Source of the DNA: Orychophragmus violaceus
Taxonomy: Eukaryota; Streptophyta; Magnoliopsida; Brassicales; Brassicaceae
Length of the DNA: 64,000 nt
Direction of reading: 5' to 3'
Assembly: GCA_030180135.1 (NCBI GenBank)
Contig: CM058239.1
Span: 40,895,789-40,959,788, forward strand
Shown: positions 11,058 to 22,579 of the stretch, one piece after another
How positions within the stretch are numbered: the stretch's first letter is position 1
How the letters are laid out: each line of letters starts with the position of its first letter
The notes under the pieces: model-generated
Seen by the model: the letters and a program-made list of their open reading frames with translations, nothing else
Told to the model about the DNA's origin: nothing
Databases searched by the model: none
Program-made: the position numbers and the translations under genes

Positions 11058-11644
11058 TGTAATAACCCGACTACTGAGGTAAAATGGCTGGTACGACTAG
11101 AGATTGGGATAAAGACCTCTCCATTGTGGATAAATCATCAAGAATTGGTACATTTCATATTTTTGGAGATTTTGAGGAATAATGGTCGAGATAATTTTGG
11201 AAACGGTCGGAGAATTTGTCGTTGCGTCAAGAGTGGCCGAGATTGGTCCGGAACAGACCGTACGGACGCGATCGGGCCATCGGAAATGATCCTACGCGTT
11301 CAGGAGTGCTGCTTATCCAACAAGCACGAGATGCCAATAAGTACGAGGTGTAACCATGCATGACAAGGCGCCGGTGTGTCGCGATCAGAAGCTTCCATGA
11401 ATCTCCTTGCATGTTGGCTGCTGTGTGTCGTTGCCGGAGGCCACCATGGGTCATCACGCATCAAGACGGGCTGGTGTCACGCACAGGGAGAGCCTTGTGC
11501 CTTCATGCATGGACCAGCTTGGTGTCACAAAAAGGAAGCTGCTTGGTGTCGCCACCAAGCGCTTGGGTGTCGCGACGCATGGCTGCCGCGGCCACGACGA
11601 ATGGGACGACGGCTTGTGGAGGCCACCACCTGCTGGAGTTTTAT

Positions 11645-11653
11645 TATAAATAG
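11645..11653 (+). promoter_or_regulatory. Putative TATA box of the solo LTR
   Basis: TATAAATAG lies 1 bp before the GAGCTCACCCC stretch and about 60 bp before an AAG-rich leader (CAAGAAGAAAAAAATAGCG). The spacing suits an LTR promoter with the transcript starting near 11675-11690. Confidence 0.45.
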
Positions 11654-12180
11654 GAGCTCACCCCCTTTGCTCAGAACTCACAACAAAAACCGCAAGAAGA
11701 AAAAAATAGCGAGAGAAAGAAAGGGAGAAAAATCGGTCTAGAGAGAGAAACTGGTCAGGAGTAGAAACCGAAGCTCGGGACGGGCGTGAAGCGAGATCGA
11801 GAGTTGGGAAGTAGCAAGAAGCAAGCTAAGGACGTTCTGACCATAGGAGAGTCTAAGCCTAGCCTTATAGAGCAACCGTCTTCCCGCAAACCAAGTTCTG
11901 TCCACGTCAAAACCTAGTGTGAGTCCCGGTTGTGTTTTATAACTCTTTTGTTGCAGGTTCAGTGAAGATATGCACGGCGGTGCTATCTTTACCGGTTTAT
12001 ATAAACCCACGGATGGAGGTTTATGGTATATATGATGGTTTATTATTGAGTATGATGAATGGTTAATTCATATGTCTGGATATGCTTATGTATTGCGTGA
12101 TATGCATAAGTACGGGATTGGTTGAGACCCATTCCGGAAATCGTTGCATGTTATGGTTTAGGAGGATGCTTCTGGCACTC

Positions 12181-13406
12181 TGATATATCATGGTTTTTAC
12201 CCAGTTTAGACCATGATATAGATGTGTTTTTAGTGTCTTTTGTCTTTGTTTAGAGTCTTTTACAGGTTTAATCAAGTTTGGAGCTAATTGGAGATATTTG
12301 GAGCATTTTGGGACTTTTGGGACGTTTTGGCCGAGAGATTTACTCACTGTCCGATTTATTGATCATGCATCGACCGACACACATTGTGCATCGGTCGACA
12401 CACTAGCGAGATGGGCCGTACGCGTCGGTTTAACAAGTTATGAAGATTTGCAAAAAGGGCCAGAATAGTTCCAGTATTTACACAGAAGCCCCATCCGAGA
12501 TTATGCCTATATATACTAGTTTTTGGTGTTTATTTTACATACGCTTTACAATACGCTTTACATTAGGCTTTGATACTAATAGCTAAGAGATTTCTAGAGC
12601 TTTTGGGGCTGATCTATTTCCTGTATTCACTTATTTTGGAGAAGATTTCGAACCCCTTTATCTATTTAATTTCTTATATGCAATCTATTATTTCTTTGAT
12701 TATGTTTTCATTAATCATGTCTGAGTAGATCCATAGTTGAGTTTAGGGTTTCTCACATAGGATTTCATGACTTGCTAGACTTGTTCAAACTCAGTTAAGG
12801 ATTCATAACTATATCTGTTCTTCAATTTAATTGTGTTTAAAGCTAGTTCTAACCTGATCAATTAGAATCTAGATCTTAGGTTGCTAAATACGTCACGGAA
12901 GTGGGGTTTAGGAATCTGAACTAATTAAATTGGGCAATTAAACTTTGCGCAAACGGAAGTTTGGTTTAGGATAATTGTGAACATGTCAAACTTGGGATTA
13001 ATGCTAGTTTAATCTGTTAGTTCTCGCAAACGAAAGTTTGGTTTGCTGCACTTAGGCTTAGAGAATTATCGCAAAGGAATTTGGTTAATTCTATATCTGT
13101 GTTTTGAGTTCTAGAACTGTGCTTAATTAGATCCTTGCTGAATGAACTGTCTGCTTGTCTGATTTCCTGAGAATACCCTAGGCTTGACGCTTTTAGTTTA
13201 TTGCTTCACAACCGTTAATCTCTGCTACTGTTTACTTTCTTGCTTCGCAATTTATTTACTTCACCATCTGCTTATTTCTAGTTTAATCTCTACGTTTCTG
13301 TTTCTATTGAGACCAAGTGTCCCTGTGGATTCGATAGCCCTATATACTACTTTGACATTGCTGTTCACTTGCAGTTTAGAATAGGGTAAAACTTAGAAAC
13401 CTATCA
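12181..13406 (+). repeat. Athila-2 5' LTR
   Basis: From TGATATATCATGG to AACCTATCA, with a TATATATA promoter element at 12508-12515. It contains the motif pair TCGACCGA / TCGGTCGA at 12370 and 12391. The GCAAACGGAAGTTTGG / GCAAACGAAAGTTTGG repeats near 12950 and 13025 are shared with the other Athila LTRs here. Confidence 0.9.
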
Positions 13407-13412
13407 AGTTTT

Positions 13413-13430
13413 TGGCGCCGTTGCCGGGGA
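13413..13430 (+). promoter_or_regulatory. Athila-2 primer binding site
   Basis: TGGCGCCGTTGCCGGGGA, six bases after the LTR end. The same site follows the LTRs of Athila-3 (25350-25367, minus) and Athila-4 (63567-63584), and a variant follows Athila-1. It is complementary to a tRNA 3' end of the kind used by Athila/Tat elements (tRNA-Asp type by recollection). Confidence 0.8.
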
Positions 13431-13627
13431 CTCTTTGAGTCTTCGATAGTTTCGAGCCTAGGGTTTTACTAGGAATTTTCGTTTTCTTTTTCGTTTTTGT
13501 TTTTTTTTATTTTTGCTGATTTATTTTTCTGTTTTCTCTGATTTCGCATTGCATCGATCGACGCTCTTCTTGCATCGATCGACACACTTCGCAGAATCAC
13601 CAAGAACACTAAGAGATCATCAGGACG

Positions 13628-14840
13628 ATGTGTCGGAATGATATTTTCAGCTCAGGGATTGACAGTTCACAGATAGCTGGGTTGAAGAACCAAGTTGACT
13701 CTCTGCATAGTCTTCTACTTGGAAAGTATGCACAAGAAGCTAACCATTGCGTAAGGAACTGGATTCTATAGTCACGGATCTGCTTTTCAGAAACCCTTTA
13801 CAAGGAGTTGTAGTGTTTCTTCTTACCAAGTACCGCCTGCACCTACAGCTCATGAGAGCAGAATGGAAATCATGATGGAGCAATACCTTGAGAGACAACA
13901 ACAGATTGATAGGTCCTTCAACTCAAAGATGGATGCTTTGTATGAAGACTTGAATGAGAAGTTTGAATCGTTGAGCACGCATATGGAGGAGCTGGATATC
14001 AAAATTGAACGAGGAGATGTAGCAATAGAGAGGCAGAATGAAGCTAAGAGAGCTGAACGGAAGCTGCACATCAATGCTGTGAACATAAGGGATGAGATTG
14101 AGTTGCTAGGTGAAAAAGAGAGCATAATCTCAGATTTTCTGGATGAATATTGTCTGCCTGATACATGCACCGATCGACACCCCCTCAATGACGATCGACA
14201 CGCCATTCTGACGGCAATTTCGAGTTCTTTCGAGAAACAGAATCGCCTTGCATCGATCGACACACATCATGCAACGATCGACACAGAACGCAGACATGTC
14301 CAAAAACCTGCAACAGTGCCAGAACGAGCCTACAAGCCCCCAGAGCCATATCCTAAGGTTCCTAAACCTTCCAGACAAGAGCTAGAAGTGGCTAACTGCA
14401 TGAAAGTGATGGATAAGAAGGTGAATGAAATACTACCAGTTGAAACTTCGCGAGTTCATGAAAAGAAGGTGATCTCCACTGATGGTCATCTGAAAGAAGA
14501 AGTTCAGATTGGTGGAACTACAGTATCTGATAGTGGAGAAAAGAAGATGGCGGTTCCTCTTGAGCCTGCTCTAATATCTTCAGTACCTGCAACTGCTCAT
14601 AAGCAGAAAGCTCCAGACATCAGATATACATCAAAGGTAAGGTACAAATCACATAAGCTTAAACCTTCTGACCACATTATTTTGAATGCAGGAAAACGCA
14701 GTAGACCGCCCAAGCTTCACTCCCGCCCTGATTATGATTACTCATTCCTTGGGAGATCTCACGATCTGAATGCTTATACGCCACCTTGGATGAGGAGACA
14801 TTCACAGAGACACTCAAAGTCTCTGTTGAAACCGCCATGA
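13628..14840 (+). pseudogene. Athila-2 gag-fragment ORF, frameshifted
   Basis: This is the counterpart of the intact 403-residue ORF of Athila-3. The ATG at 13628 starts a conserved N-terminus containing SLHSLLLGKYAQ. A deletion near 13755 breaks the frame, and from 13863 to 14840 a 325-residue frame continues. It has a long coiled-coil (residues ~1-85) and a low-complexity part holding two DNA motif pairs (peptide SIDTHHATIDT). Conserved YKPPEPYPKVPKPSRQELE and YTPPWMRRHSQRHSKS segments follow. The C-terminus resembles the Athila-1 gag/protease region but has no protease active site. Probably a structural gag derivative, or non-functional filler. Confidence 0.6.
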
Positions 14841-16204
14841 GTCCGATCTCTTTCTGATAGGTCAAGCTATTGACCTTAAACAAGCGTTGGGTGGGAGGCA
14901 ACCCACCATTAGGTACTGGTGTTTTTCTACTTAATTTTTGGTGTTTTTGTTAGGATTTTACGTTTGTTTTTGTTTCTGGTGAGTTTATGTTTGCAGGTCT
15001 CGGATAAATCGCAGTGCAACGATCGACGCACTTCTGTGTCGATCGTCACAACATGAAAGGAATCGCATTGCAGCGATCGTTGCGGTCCTGAGCAACGATC
15101 GACCATACACAAAAATCGCCAAGTAACGGTCGATGCACTTAGTGCAACGATCGATGCTCAGCGACAGAGGTAACCCGACAGACATAATTTCACCTTTTCA
15201 ATTTTTATTTTCTTTTTACCGATCCTTCGCTGGACACTACTGGGGACAGTGTGTCTTAAGTGTGGGGGAGGTGCTACTGACTTTTGTTTTCTGTTTTCTT
15301 AAAGAGTCAGTCCGTTTTTCAAATTTTTTTGTTTTATTGAGTCAAAATTGTTTAAGTAAGAAACTATGATTTTCTGAGAAGATTTACAAGACTTGCAGGA
15401 ACTTAAGTAACCATTGGGATGAAGTTGCAGGATCTATCTATGACTATTAGAAAACCCCATCACAGATCAACCTACTAGGAACACCCACATCACTTCAGGT
15501 ATCAGAGGATCCTTTTACTGACTTCAACCTTAATACTGACTTAGATTTCTCACCTAAGGGCTTGGTATACTTTGTGTCGGATTCCCTTGTTAGTTCTGAC
15601 ACAGCCTGTAAACCTGTCCTATTTAGTTCCCTTCTCCCCTTCTGTAAAGTAAAAAAAAAAAAATAATAATAAACTGAGGATGAGTTAGTAACTCCGAAGT
15701 GGTCATGGGAATAGTAGCAAACACTATTATCTCTCATGTGATCCATGGAATGTGTCCAAAGTACACCACATAACGGGAAGAACACTGATTAAAAAAATAA
15801 AATGATACCCAGTGGGGAAAAATCAGTTGTTAAAGAAGGGAAAGAGAAGAAAGGGACTAGAGAAAGATAGTATGGTGGTCTAGAGCTGATAAGGTAAGAA
15901 TCCATGTGCCCTTTGATCGATACTCCTTAGGTGAGACCGCACTTAAATACTTGCAGAAGTCAGTAGGGAGAATTTGAATGCTTGAATGTGATTGTGGAGT
16001 TTACCTAGGACAGTTGCTAAGTGTGGGGGAAGTACATTGTGGTCTTGATATCCTGTGATTGATTCTTGCAGTGGTTTACTAAGGGGAATCTGAGTATTGT
16101 AGCTTCTAGGATGAAATGAGTTTCTGAAGAGTTTTCAAACCTCTTCACCATGTTTTAGTTCTATGTTTTGCTTGAGGGCAAGCAAAGGCTAAGTGTGGGG
16201 GAGT
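14841..16204 (+). other. Athila-2 3' untranslated region with three polypurine motifs
   Basis: No coding frame. It opens with CAAGCGTTGGGTGGGAGGCA, which also occurs in Athila-1 (44721) and Athila-3. It then carries three motif pairs (15019, 15073, 15126), a TTAAGTGTGGGGGAG motif at 15256-15270 and another at 16017-16032, and the terminal polypurine tract CTAAGTGTGGGGGAGT at 16190-16204 next to the LTR. The same order is seen in Athila-1 and Athila-3. Confidence 0.7.
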
Positions 16205-17430
16205 TGATATATCATGGTTTTTACCCAGTTTAGACCATGATATAGATGTGTTTTTAGTGTCTTTTGTCTTTGTTTAGAGTCTTTTACAGGTTTAATCAAG
16301 TTTGGAGCTAATTGGAGATATTTGGAGCATTTTGGGACTTTTGGGACGTTTTGGCCGAGAGATTTACTCACTGTCCGATTTATTGATCATGCATCGACCG
16401 ACATACATTGTGCATCGGTCGACACACTAGCGAGATGTGCCGTACGCGTCGGTTTAACAAGTTATGAAGATTTGCAAAAAGGGCCAGAATAGTTCCAGTA
16501 TTTACACAGAAGCTCCATCCGAGATTATGCCTATATATACTAGTTTTTGGTGTTTATTTTACATACGCTTTACAATACGCTTTACATTAGGCTTTGATAC
16601 TAATAGCTAAGAGATTTCTAGAGCTTTTGGGGCTGATCTATTTCCTGTATTCACTTATTTTGGAGAAGATTTCGAACCCCTTTATCTATTTAATTTCTTA
16701 TATGCAATCTATTATTTCTTTGATTATGTTTTCATTAATCATGTCTGAGTAGATCCATAGTTGAGTTTAGGGTTTCTCACATAGGATTTCATGACTTGCT
16801 AGACTTGTTCAAACTCAGTTAAGGATTCATAACTATATCTGTTCTTCAATTTAATTGTGCTTAAAGCTAGTTCTAACCTGATCAATTAGAATCTAGATCT
16901 TAGGTTGCTAAATACGTCACGGAAGTGGGGTTTAGGAATCTGAACTAATTAAATTGGGCAATTAAACTTTGCGCAAACGGAAGTTTGGTTTAGGATAATT
17001 GTGAACATATCAAACTTGGGATTAATGCTAGTTTAATCTGTTAGTTCTCGCAAACGAAAGTTTGGTTTGCTGCACTTAGGCTTAGAGAATTATCGCAAAG
17101 GAATTTGGTTAATTCTATATCTGTGTTTTGAGTTCTAGAACTGTGCTTAATTAGATCCTTGCTGAATGAACTGTCTGCTTGTCTGATTTCCTGAGAATAC
17201 CCTAGGCTTGACACTTTTAGTTTATTGCTTCACAACCGTTAATCTCTGCTACTGTTTACTTTCTTGCTTCGCAATTTATTTACTTCACCATCTGCTTATT
17301 TCTAGTTTAATCTCTACGTTTCTGTTTCTATTGAGACCAAGTGTCCCTGTGGATTCGATAGCCCTATATACTACTTTGACATTGCTGTTCACTTGCAGTT
17401 TAGAATAGGGTAAAACTTAGAAACCTATCA
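16205..17430 (+). repeat. Athila-2 3' LTR
   Basis: 1226 bp, the same length as the 5' LTR and about 99.5% identical by eye. Its motif pair is at 16394 and 16415. Confidence 0.9.
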
Positions 17431-18228
17431 CACTCCCGTTTAGGTACCTCCTTGTGTGATAGAAGACGGCTCATACGGTACTCGGGTCGCACCCTTGGCT
17501 GAGCAGCTCGGACGGTACTCGGGTCGCTCCCTTGGCCGGGCATTGAGGGTGGTGCCGATCGTGAGGGGTCGGGAGGAGCCACCAGTAACCAAATGGGGGA
17601 AGTGTCGGATGCATCTAGGAGGCCTCTGAACTTGTGAACGAATGAGATATAGATGAATGCATACTATGGATATTGCATATTGTTTTGCTTCGGCTATGTG
17701 TGTGATGTTTCAATGCTGTTTGTCTTTGGGGCGGGATGAGGACTAACGTTTTGGGTAGATCCCGGGATCACTGAGTATTACTAGAATACTCATGACTCAT
17801 TTGTTTTGCAGGTAACCAGTAGACGGGCTTGCTAGGGGTTGGAGCGGAACGTTAGGACACCGGAGTAGTTTTTGTTGGCAGTTGTAAAAAGGTGTGTGAA
17901 CTAATGTATATTATCTTTTGGGCAGTAGGGCATGGCCGATGTATAATAATAATGTTTGTAATCTCGTATTTTCCGAAAGTTAATATATATAAGATAAGTT
18001 TTGTTAAAAATGCACGCTTGGGCTCATGATATTTGTTCAGCCCGAGCTAACACAACTCGAGGTCTAGGTACGGGTTGTAAAAGCCTTAGGCCGAAGCCAA
18101 GAGGAGTGATAGTCGTGGCCAGCTTTTTTCTAGTGTTCGGATCCCTTAGGAATATTAGGCATTGCCTGTCTCCGGCTATCGCTTTGTGATACTTCCGAGT
18201 CGTATATACTTATAGAACGGGTCGGCTG

Positions 18229-18982
18229 ATTCTTGCTACTTGTAACGTTGAGAGAAGGATTTCGAACCCCTTTACTTTTATCTATTCAATCTTTGGTTTT
18301 CTATTCAATGATGTGTTGTTTACTTGATAATATGTCTGAGTAGTAACCTAGTTAGATTTAGGAATTCTCACAAGGGTTTTATGCATGTTTGACAACTGAT
18401 TTATTAGGATTCATCATTTGTTTGTCCATCGCCTAAGTTGTGCTTAACACTGAATTCTGGACTGATCACCTAGGGTTTAGATCTGAGATAATTGACAATA
18501 GCACGAGATTGTGAGGTATAATCTGAATGAACTTAGTGTGAGCAATTTGACTAGATACAAAGAGATTTGGTTTAGGAGAATTGTGAACCGATAGAACCTG
18601 TTCTTAATGCTTGTTTAGAACTATAGGATCACAAAGAGATTTGGATCGCTAGGTTGCTAGATATATAAATAATCTCAGCGAGAGTTGGATTGTTTAGCAT
18701 TGTGTTTCTAGTTCTTGAACTTGTGTTTAATCTGAATCAGGTTAGTTAAGTGTCTAGCAATGCATAATTCTCTAGAACTTCCTAAGTCTGACGCATTTCT
18801 CTTATTGAATTCACCTTCTTGTCTACTTGCTTTTGTTTACTTCTTTCTAGAATTGATTTAGCTTAACTTGACAACATATAATCTATCGTGTGACTGTGAG
18901 TCCTTGTAGATTTGATACCCTAAGTACTACATCCGCTTATCTGTGCACTTGCAGTAGAATAGGGATAAATCTTGACCTATCA
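18229..18982 (+). repeat. Athila-1 5' LTR, second part
   Basis: Continues the LTR after the solo LTR insertion; matches 48610-49375 (GATTCTTGCTACTTGTAACG to GACCTATCA). The PBS variant TGGCACCGTTGCC follows at about 18989. Confidence 0.85.
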
Positions 18983-19033
18983 AGTTTTTGGCACCGTTGC
19001 CGGGGACTCAATTGAGTTCGCCGATATAATTTT

Positions 19034-20450
19034 TGTGAGAGTCGAAACTCACACGGTCAAAACTTGTAGAGCAAAACTTTTAGGGAACAGAAACTTTCAA
19101 GTATAACCACGAAATTAGCAAACCCGGAGGATATTTTATTGATTAGAAGTCGAAAAGAATACAAAGATCGTAAAAAGAGTGAAGGAATCGGAAAGAAAGT
19201 ACAAAAGAACTCGAAAAACGGCTAAGAGAAAACTGCTAAGTTCTTAAGTCTAAGTCTAGGGTTTTTTGCTCTGCCTCTCTCGTCTGGTCTCTCCCTCCTT
19301 TTATAGCTTCCGTTCGTCGTCTTTTGAGAATATTTCCGTAGGATTTGCGGAAATCTTCCTCTTCTTCTCTTTTTCCTTTTATCGCTAAAATGTACATTTC
19401 TATCTCGGATTTTTCTTTCTCCAACATCTTTCTTTACTTATTCGCTTTTCCGCGGCTCGACTCTTTTGCCGGATGGGCCGAGATTTGGACGTTCCGAGTC
19501 CGTTTACGTATTAACTCACTTATTTGGCTTAAGTTTGTCGTATGCTTCGGCCTAAGCCTCCATTTCTCTTATTCTCGATCCATCGGCCCAAATCGTCGGC
19601 TCAGGAAGGTATGGGCAGATATTTCCGAAGATGGGTTGTGACAAGTTATGCGTATCGGCAAATGTTTGGTTATCCATTCGGAAAATTCAGCTCGGAAAAC
19701 CAGAAACGGTTTAGGTCGGAAATCCGAGATGGTTTGGCTCAAAGGTTCAACTCGGGATTCCGGAGGGGAAAACTCATGATCAAGATCGAGAGGCGATGGG
19801 TTTAGATACGAGCTGGTTCATCTCGGAAAATCCAAGCTGGTTCATCTCGGAAAACCCAAGCTAGTTCATCTCGGAAAATTCGAGCTGGTTTAGCTCAGAA
19901 TTCTGAGATGATTAGCTCGGAATTTCTAGCTGGTTCAGCTCAGATTTCCGAGATGGTTTATCTCGAAATTCCGAGCTGGTTCAGCTCGTATTTCCGAGAT
20001 GGTTTATCTCGGAATTCCAAGCTGGTTCAGCTCGGATTTCCGAGATGGTTCAGCTCGGATTTCCGAGATGGTTCATCTCAGAATTTCGAGCTGGTTCAGC
20101 TCGGTTTTCCGAGATGGTTCGTCTCAGTTTTCCGAGATGGTTCATCTCGAAGTTTATCTCGGAATTCCGAGCTGGTTCAGCTCGGTTTTGCGAGATGGTT
20201 TATCTTGGAATTCCGAGCTGGTTCAGCTCGGATTTCCGAGATGGTTTATGTCGGGAGATACGTTCGTCCGATTATGACGTTTGTCTGTTTTGCCGAAACC
20301 ATTTCTCCGATAAGTCATTTGTTGGCATTTTCGTACAACTTTGTCATTTATACGTGTTCTTGAACTTCTAACTCAAATACTTGTTCATGCCCGACTGCTT
20401 GATCCTTTCTTCGGCTATTGTTTTCGTCGATGAGGTTTTTGACCTCAACT
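19034..20450 (-). repeat. Tat element 3' LTR (minus orientation)
   Basis: About 1417 bp. On the plus strand it runs from TGTGAGAGTCGAAACTCACA to TTTTTGACCTCAACT. It is 217 bp shorter than the 5' LTR, mostly because its palindromic array is shorter. Both LTR ends also contain small inverted repeats (GTGAGAGTCGAAACTCAC; GAGGTTTTTGACCTC). Confidence 0.85.
19680..20255. repeat. Palindromic array in Tat 3' LTR
   Basis: Tandem units of about 22-46 bp alternate CTCGGAATTCCGAG-type palindromes with GAGCTGGTTCAGCTC-type inverted repeats. Related arrays are at 345-560, 36735-37040 and 40680-41470. Open frames across it (such as 19908-20363) are caused by the repeat period and are not genes. Confidence 0.85.
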
Positions 20451-20730
20451 GTTAGCCCCCCAGCTCGTTATGTCCGAATGCGGTGATGACGAGGTTGTTT
20501 CATTTATTCGAGGCGAAAACGATTGTGCGAGAGAGTTTCACCCGTTATTATCGCCTTTTGTGATAGCGGGTCGTATGAAGCATCGTCTTTCGGTCACGAC
20601 CATTTCCTCCATGCCGAGACACTCGGTATCACACCTACTCATGGGTTGTTTCGTTATGATTCACTCGGGCACGCTTGCGACAACATGAGTGAAACGTAAT
20701 CATTTTGAAATCCCATGCCTTGGTGAATTC

Positions 20731-20737
20731 TATAAAT
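20731..20737 (+). promoter_or_regulatory. TATA box of the Tat antisense gene
   Basis: TATAAAT followed by a CT-rich leader with repeated TCTCTCTC stretches (20770-20815). It lies 190 bases before the ATG at 20927 and reads opposite to gag-pol. The layout looks like a plant pol II promoter with a pyrimidine-rich 5' UTR; a leader intron is possible. Confidence 0.45.
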
Positions 20738-21416
20738 GCTTATTTCCCCATTCTTCACTTCTTACTCATCTCTCTCCAAAGATAATAACTAAGAGGTAAC
20801 TTCTCTCTCTAGCTCCTTTTTGCTTCCTTGCAAGCTTTGTTAAAGTTTCCGGCTTTGTTCTTGTGAACTAGAGGCCTTAGATATTTTTGAGCCTAAGTTT
20901 CTTGTTCGGTAGTGTTCTCGACTAACATGGCGGATTACGAACCGGAATTTGGGCATGTCGGTTCATCCATAGGAGAATCTTCCGGGGTTCGGCACTCAAC
21001 CAGGCATCACACTGCTCGTCCTCGTTCTCCGGCTACAGCGGATGCGCCAGTCAAGGATGAATTCGAAGACGTCCGAGTTAGTCGGGAGGAGTTCCTTCGT
21101 CATTGGGATTATCCTCCATATGTGCCAAAGAAGAAGCGTCCAAGGAGAAAAAGATGATACCTGATCTTGTCGGTTCGAATTTGTCATCAGCGGAGTCAAT
21201 TGCGACGCTCCGGCGCGACGCTATGATTCCCGAGAATGTTACGATAAAGATTCCATCTCCAAGCGATTGCGTAGAATCTCCACCAAAAGGGTACTTTTCG
21301 GTGTATGAAATCTTCTTCGAGTCATGCTTTCTCTGGTTCCCGATTCATGAACTCATCATCCGTTACCTTCGACGCCTTAGACTGGCCCTGACGCAAATCA
21401 CTCCCAGGGGCTTAAG

Positions 21417-22579
21417 TGATAGGTGTAGTTTTAACCCTATTCTAACTGCAAGTGCACAGTGATGTAGTTGTAGTACTTAGGGTATCGAATCCACAGGGAC
21501 TCCGGTCAACGATAGATTAAGAACAGTAAAGATTAAACTAGGAGAAAGCAAAGATGATTAAACTAAAAGCAGAGCAGAAAAGTAAATAGCAGCGAGTTTG
21601 TGAGCAAGGAAGCGAAGCGTTAGGTTTCAGGAGTTCTCAGGAAATCAGGAACGCAAGCAATCAATCTATCTAGATCCAATCAATAACTATTCTAGAACTC
21701 AAACACTGATATAGAATTAACCAAATTCCTTTGCGATAATTCTCTAAGTCTAAGTGCAGCAAACCAAACTTTCGTTTGCGAGAACTAACAGATTAAACTA
21801 GCATTAATTCCAAGTTTGATATGTTCACAATTAACCTGAACCAAACTTCCGTTTGCGAACAGTTTAATTGCTTATTTAGGTTCTTTCCAGTTAAATTAAC
21901 CAACTTCCGCTGAATTAATCAACCTAATATCATAATTCTGATTAGCTACTTCAGATTAAGCATTAAGAACAACTTAGATAAAGAACTAGCAGATATAAAT
22001 CTCTACAGATTGATTTAAACTATAATTCTCTGAAATCCCTAATGAGAATCCTTCAACCTAACAGGTAAACTACTCAGACATGTTCATCGAAACAGAAAAC
22101 ATCATAAGTAGAAAACCAAATATCATAAAATAGAATAATCAACAGGGGTTCGAAATCCTCTCTCTTTCGAGAGCAAGATCAGCCCCTAAGGCTCTCTGGA
22201 AATAAAATAAGACTTAAAAGTAAAGCGTAGCCTAAACAATGGCTTAAAAACTCTTATATATTGGTCTAAAGTCGGCTGGGGGTCTTTTTGCAAGTCTGGG
22301 AAGTTTCTGGGCAAAAACTGTAATTTCTGGAAAATGCAGATTTTTGGGCTCAGAACTGCAACGACAGTTGCACAGACTGCAACGATCGTTGCACTGCGAA
22401 AACGCAGCCAGTGAACTCTGTGAAATCTCTAAGTAGTGCAGAATTGCTCCAAATGCTCCCAAAACGTACAATTAGGCTCCAAACGTGTCTAGACCTGTAA
22501 ACATACTAAAAAGAACACAAAAGACACTAAAAACACATCTATATCATGGCATAAAATGGGTAAAAACCATGATATATCA
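21417..22579 (-). repeat. Athila-3 3' LTR
   Basis: In element orientation it runs from TGATATATCATGG to TACACCTATCA. It includes the perfect 16-bp palindrome TGCAACGATCGTTGCA at 22378-22393, paired with TGCAACGACAGTTGCA 21 bp away. Confidence 0.9.

Larger units (their letters stand above)
12181..17430 (+). mobile_element. Athila-2: non-autonomous Athila-like element
   Basis: LTRs of 1226 bp each (12181-13406, 16205-17430) with TSD CACTC (12176-12180, 17431-17435). The PBS TGGCGCCGTTGCCGGGGA is at 13413-13430 and the polypurine tract CTAAGTGTGGGGGAGT abuts the 3' LTR. The 2.8-kb interior has one gag-fragment ORF and no protease, RT, integrase or env. I counted about six LTR differences, for example TGTGTTTAAAG vs TGTGCTTAAAG, so insertion was recent. 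It shares its structure with Athila-3 and must have used proteins from another element. Confidence 0.9.
11058..18223 (+). mobile_element. Chromovirus-like solo LTR, split by Athila-2
   Basis: Bounded by TSD GGCTG (11053-11057 and 18224-18228) inside the Athila-1 5' LTR. Without Athila-2 it is about 1.9 kb with no coding frame. It starts TGTAATAACCCG and has a TATAAATAG box at 11645-11653 followed by an A/G-rich leader. It contains repeated GGTACTCGGGTCGC motifs (about 17477-17530) and ends GAACGGGTC. The TGTAAnnnCCCG start and GC-rich tail resemble LTRs of Tekay/Del-type chromoviruses, which usually end in TTACA; here the last bases are altered or lost. No second LTR, PBS or interior is seen, hence a solo LTR formed by recombination. 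Confidence 0.6.

Noticed and set aside
11360..11741. Overlapping plus-strand frames of 80-121 codons
   Set aside because: They lie in the solo LTR around its TATA box, overlap in three frames and show no domain.
13184..13384. 66-residue hydrophobic frame present in both Athila-2 LTRs (also 17208-17408)
   Set aside because: Lies inside the LTR, present twice only because LTRs are duplicated, not conserved as protein in the other Athila LTRs.
19680..20255. CRISPR-like regular repeat array
   Set aside because: Units are contiguous, without unique spacers, in a plant retrotransposon LTR, with no cas genes.
19908..20371. Three overlapping plus-strand frames with GSAR/EMV/WFSS repeats (also 40954-41371, 36617-36932 and 287-643)
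   Set aside because: The palindromic DNA array lacks stops in several frames by virtue of its period; the same peptides appear in all frames, so they reflect the repeat and not a protein.
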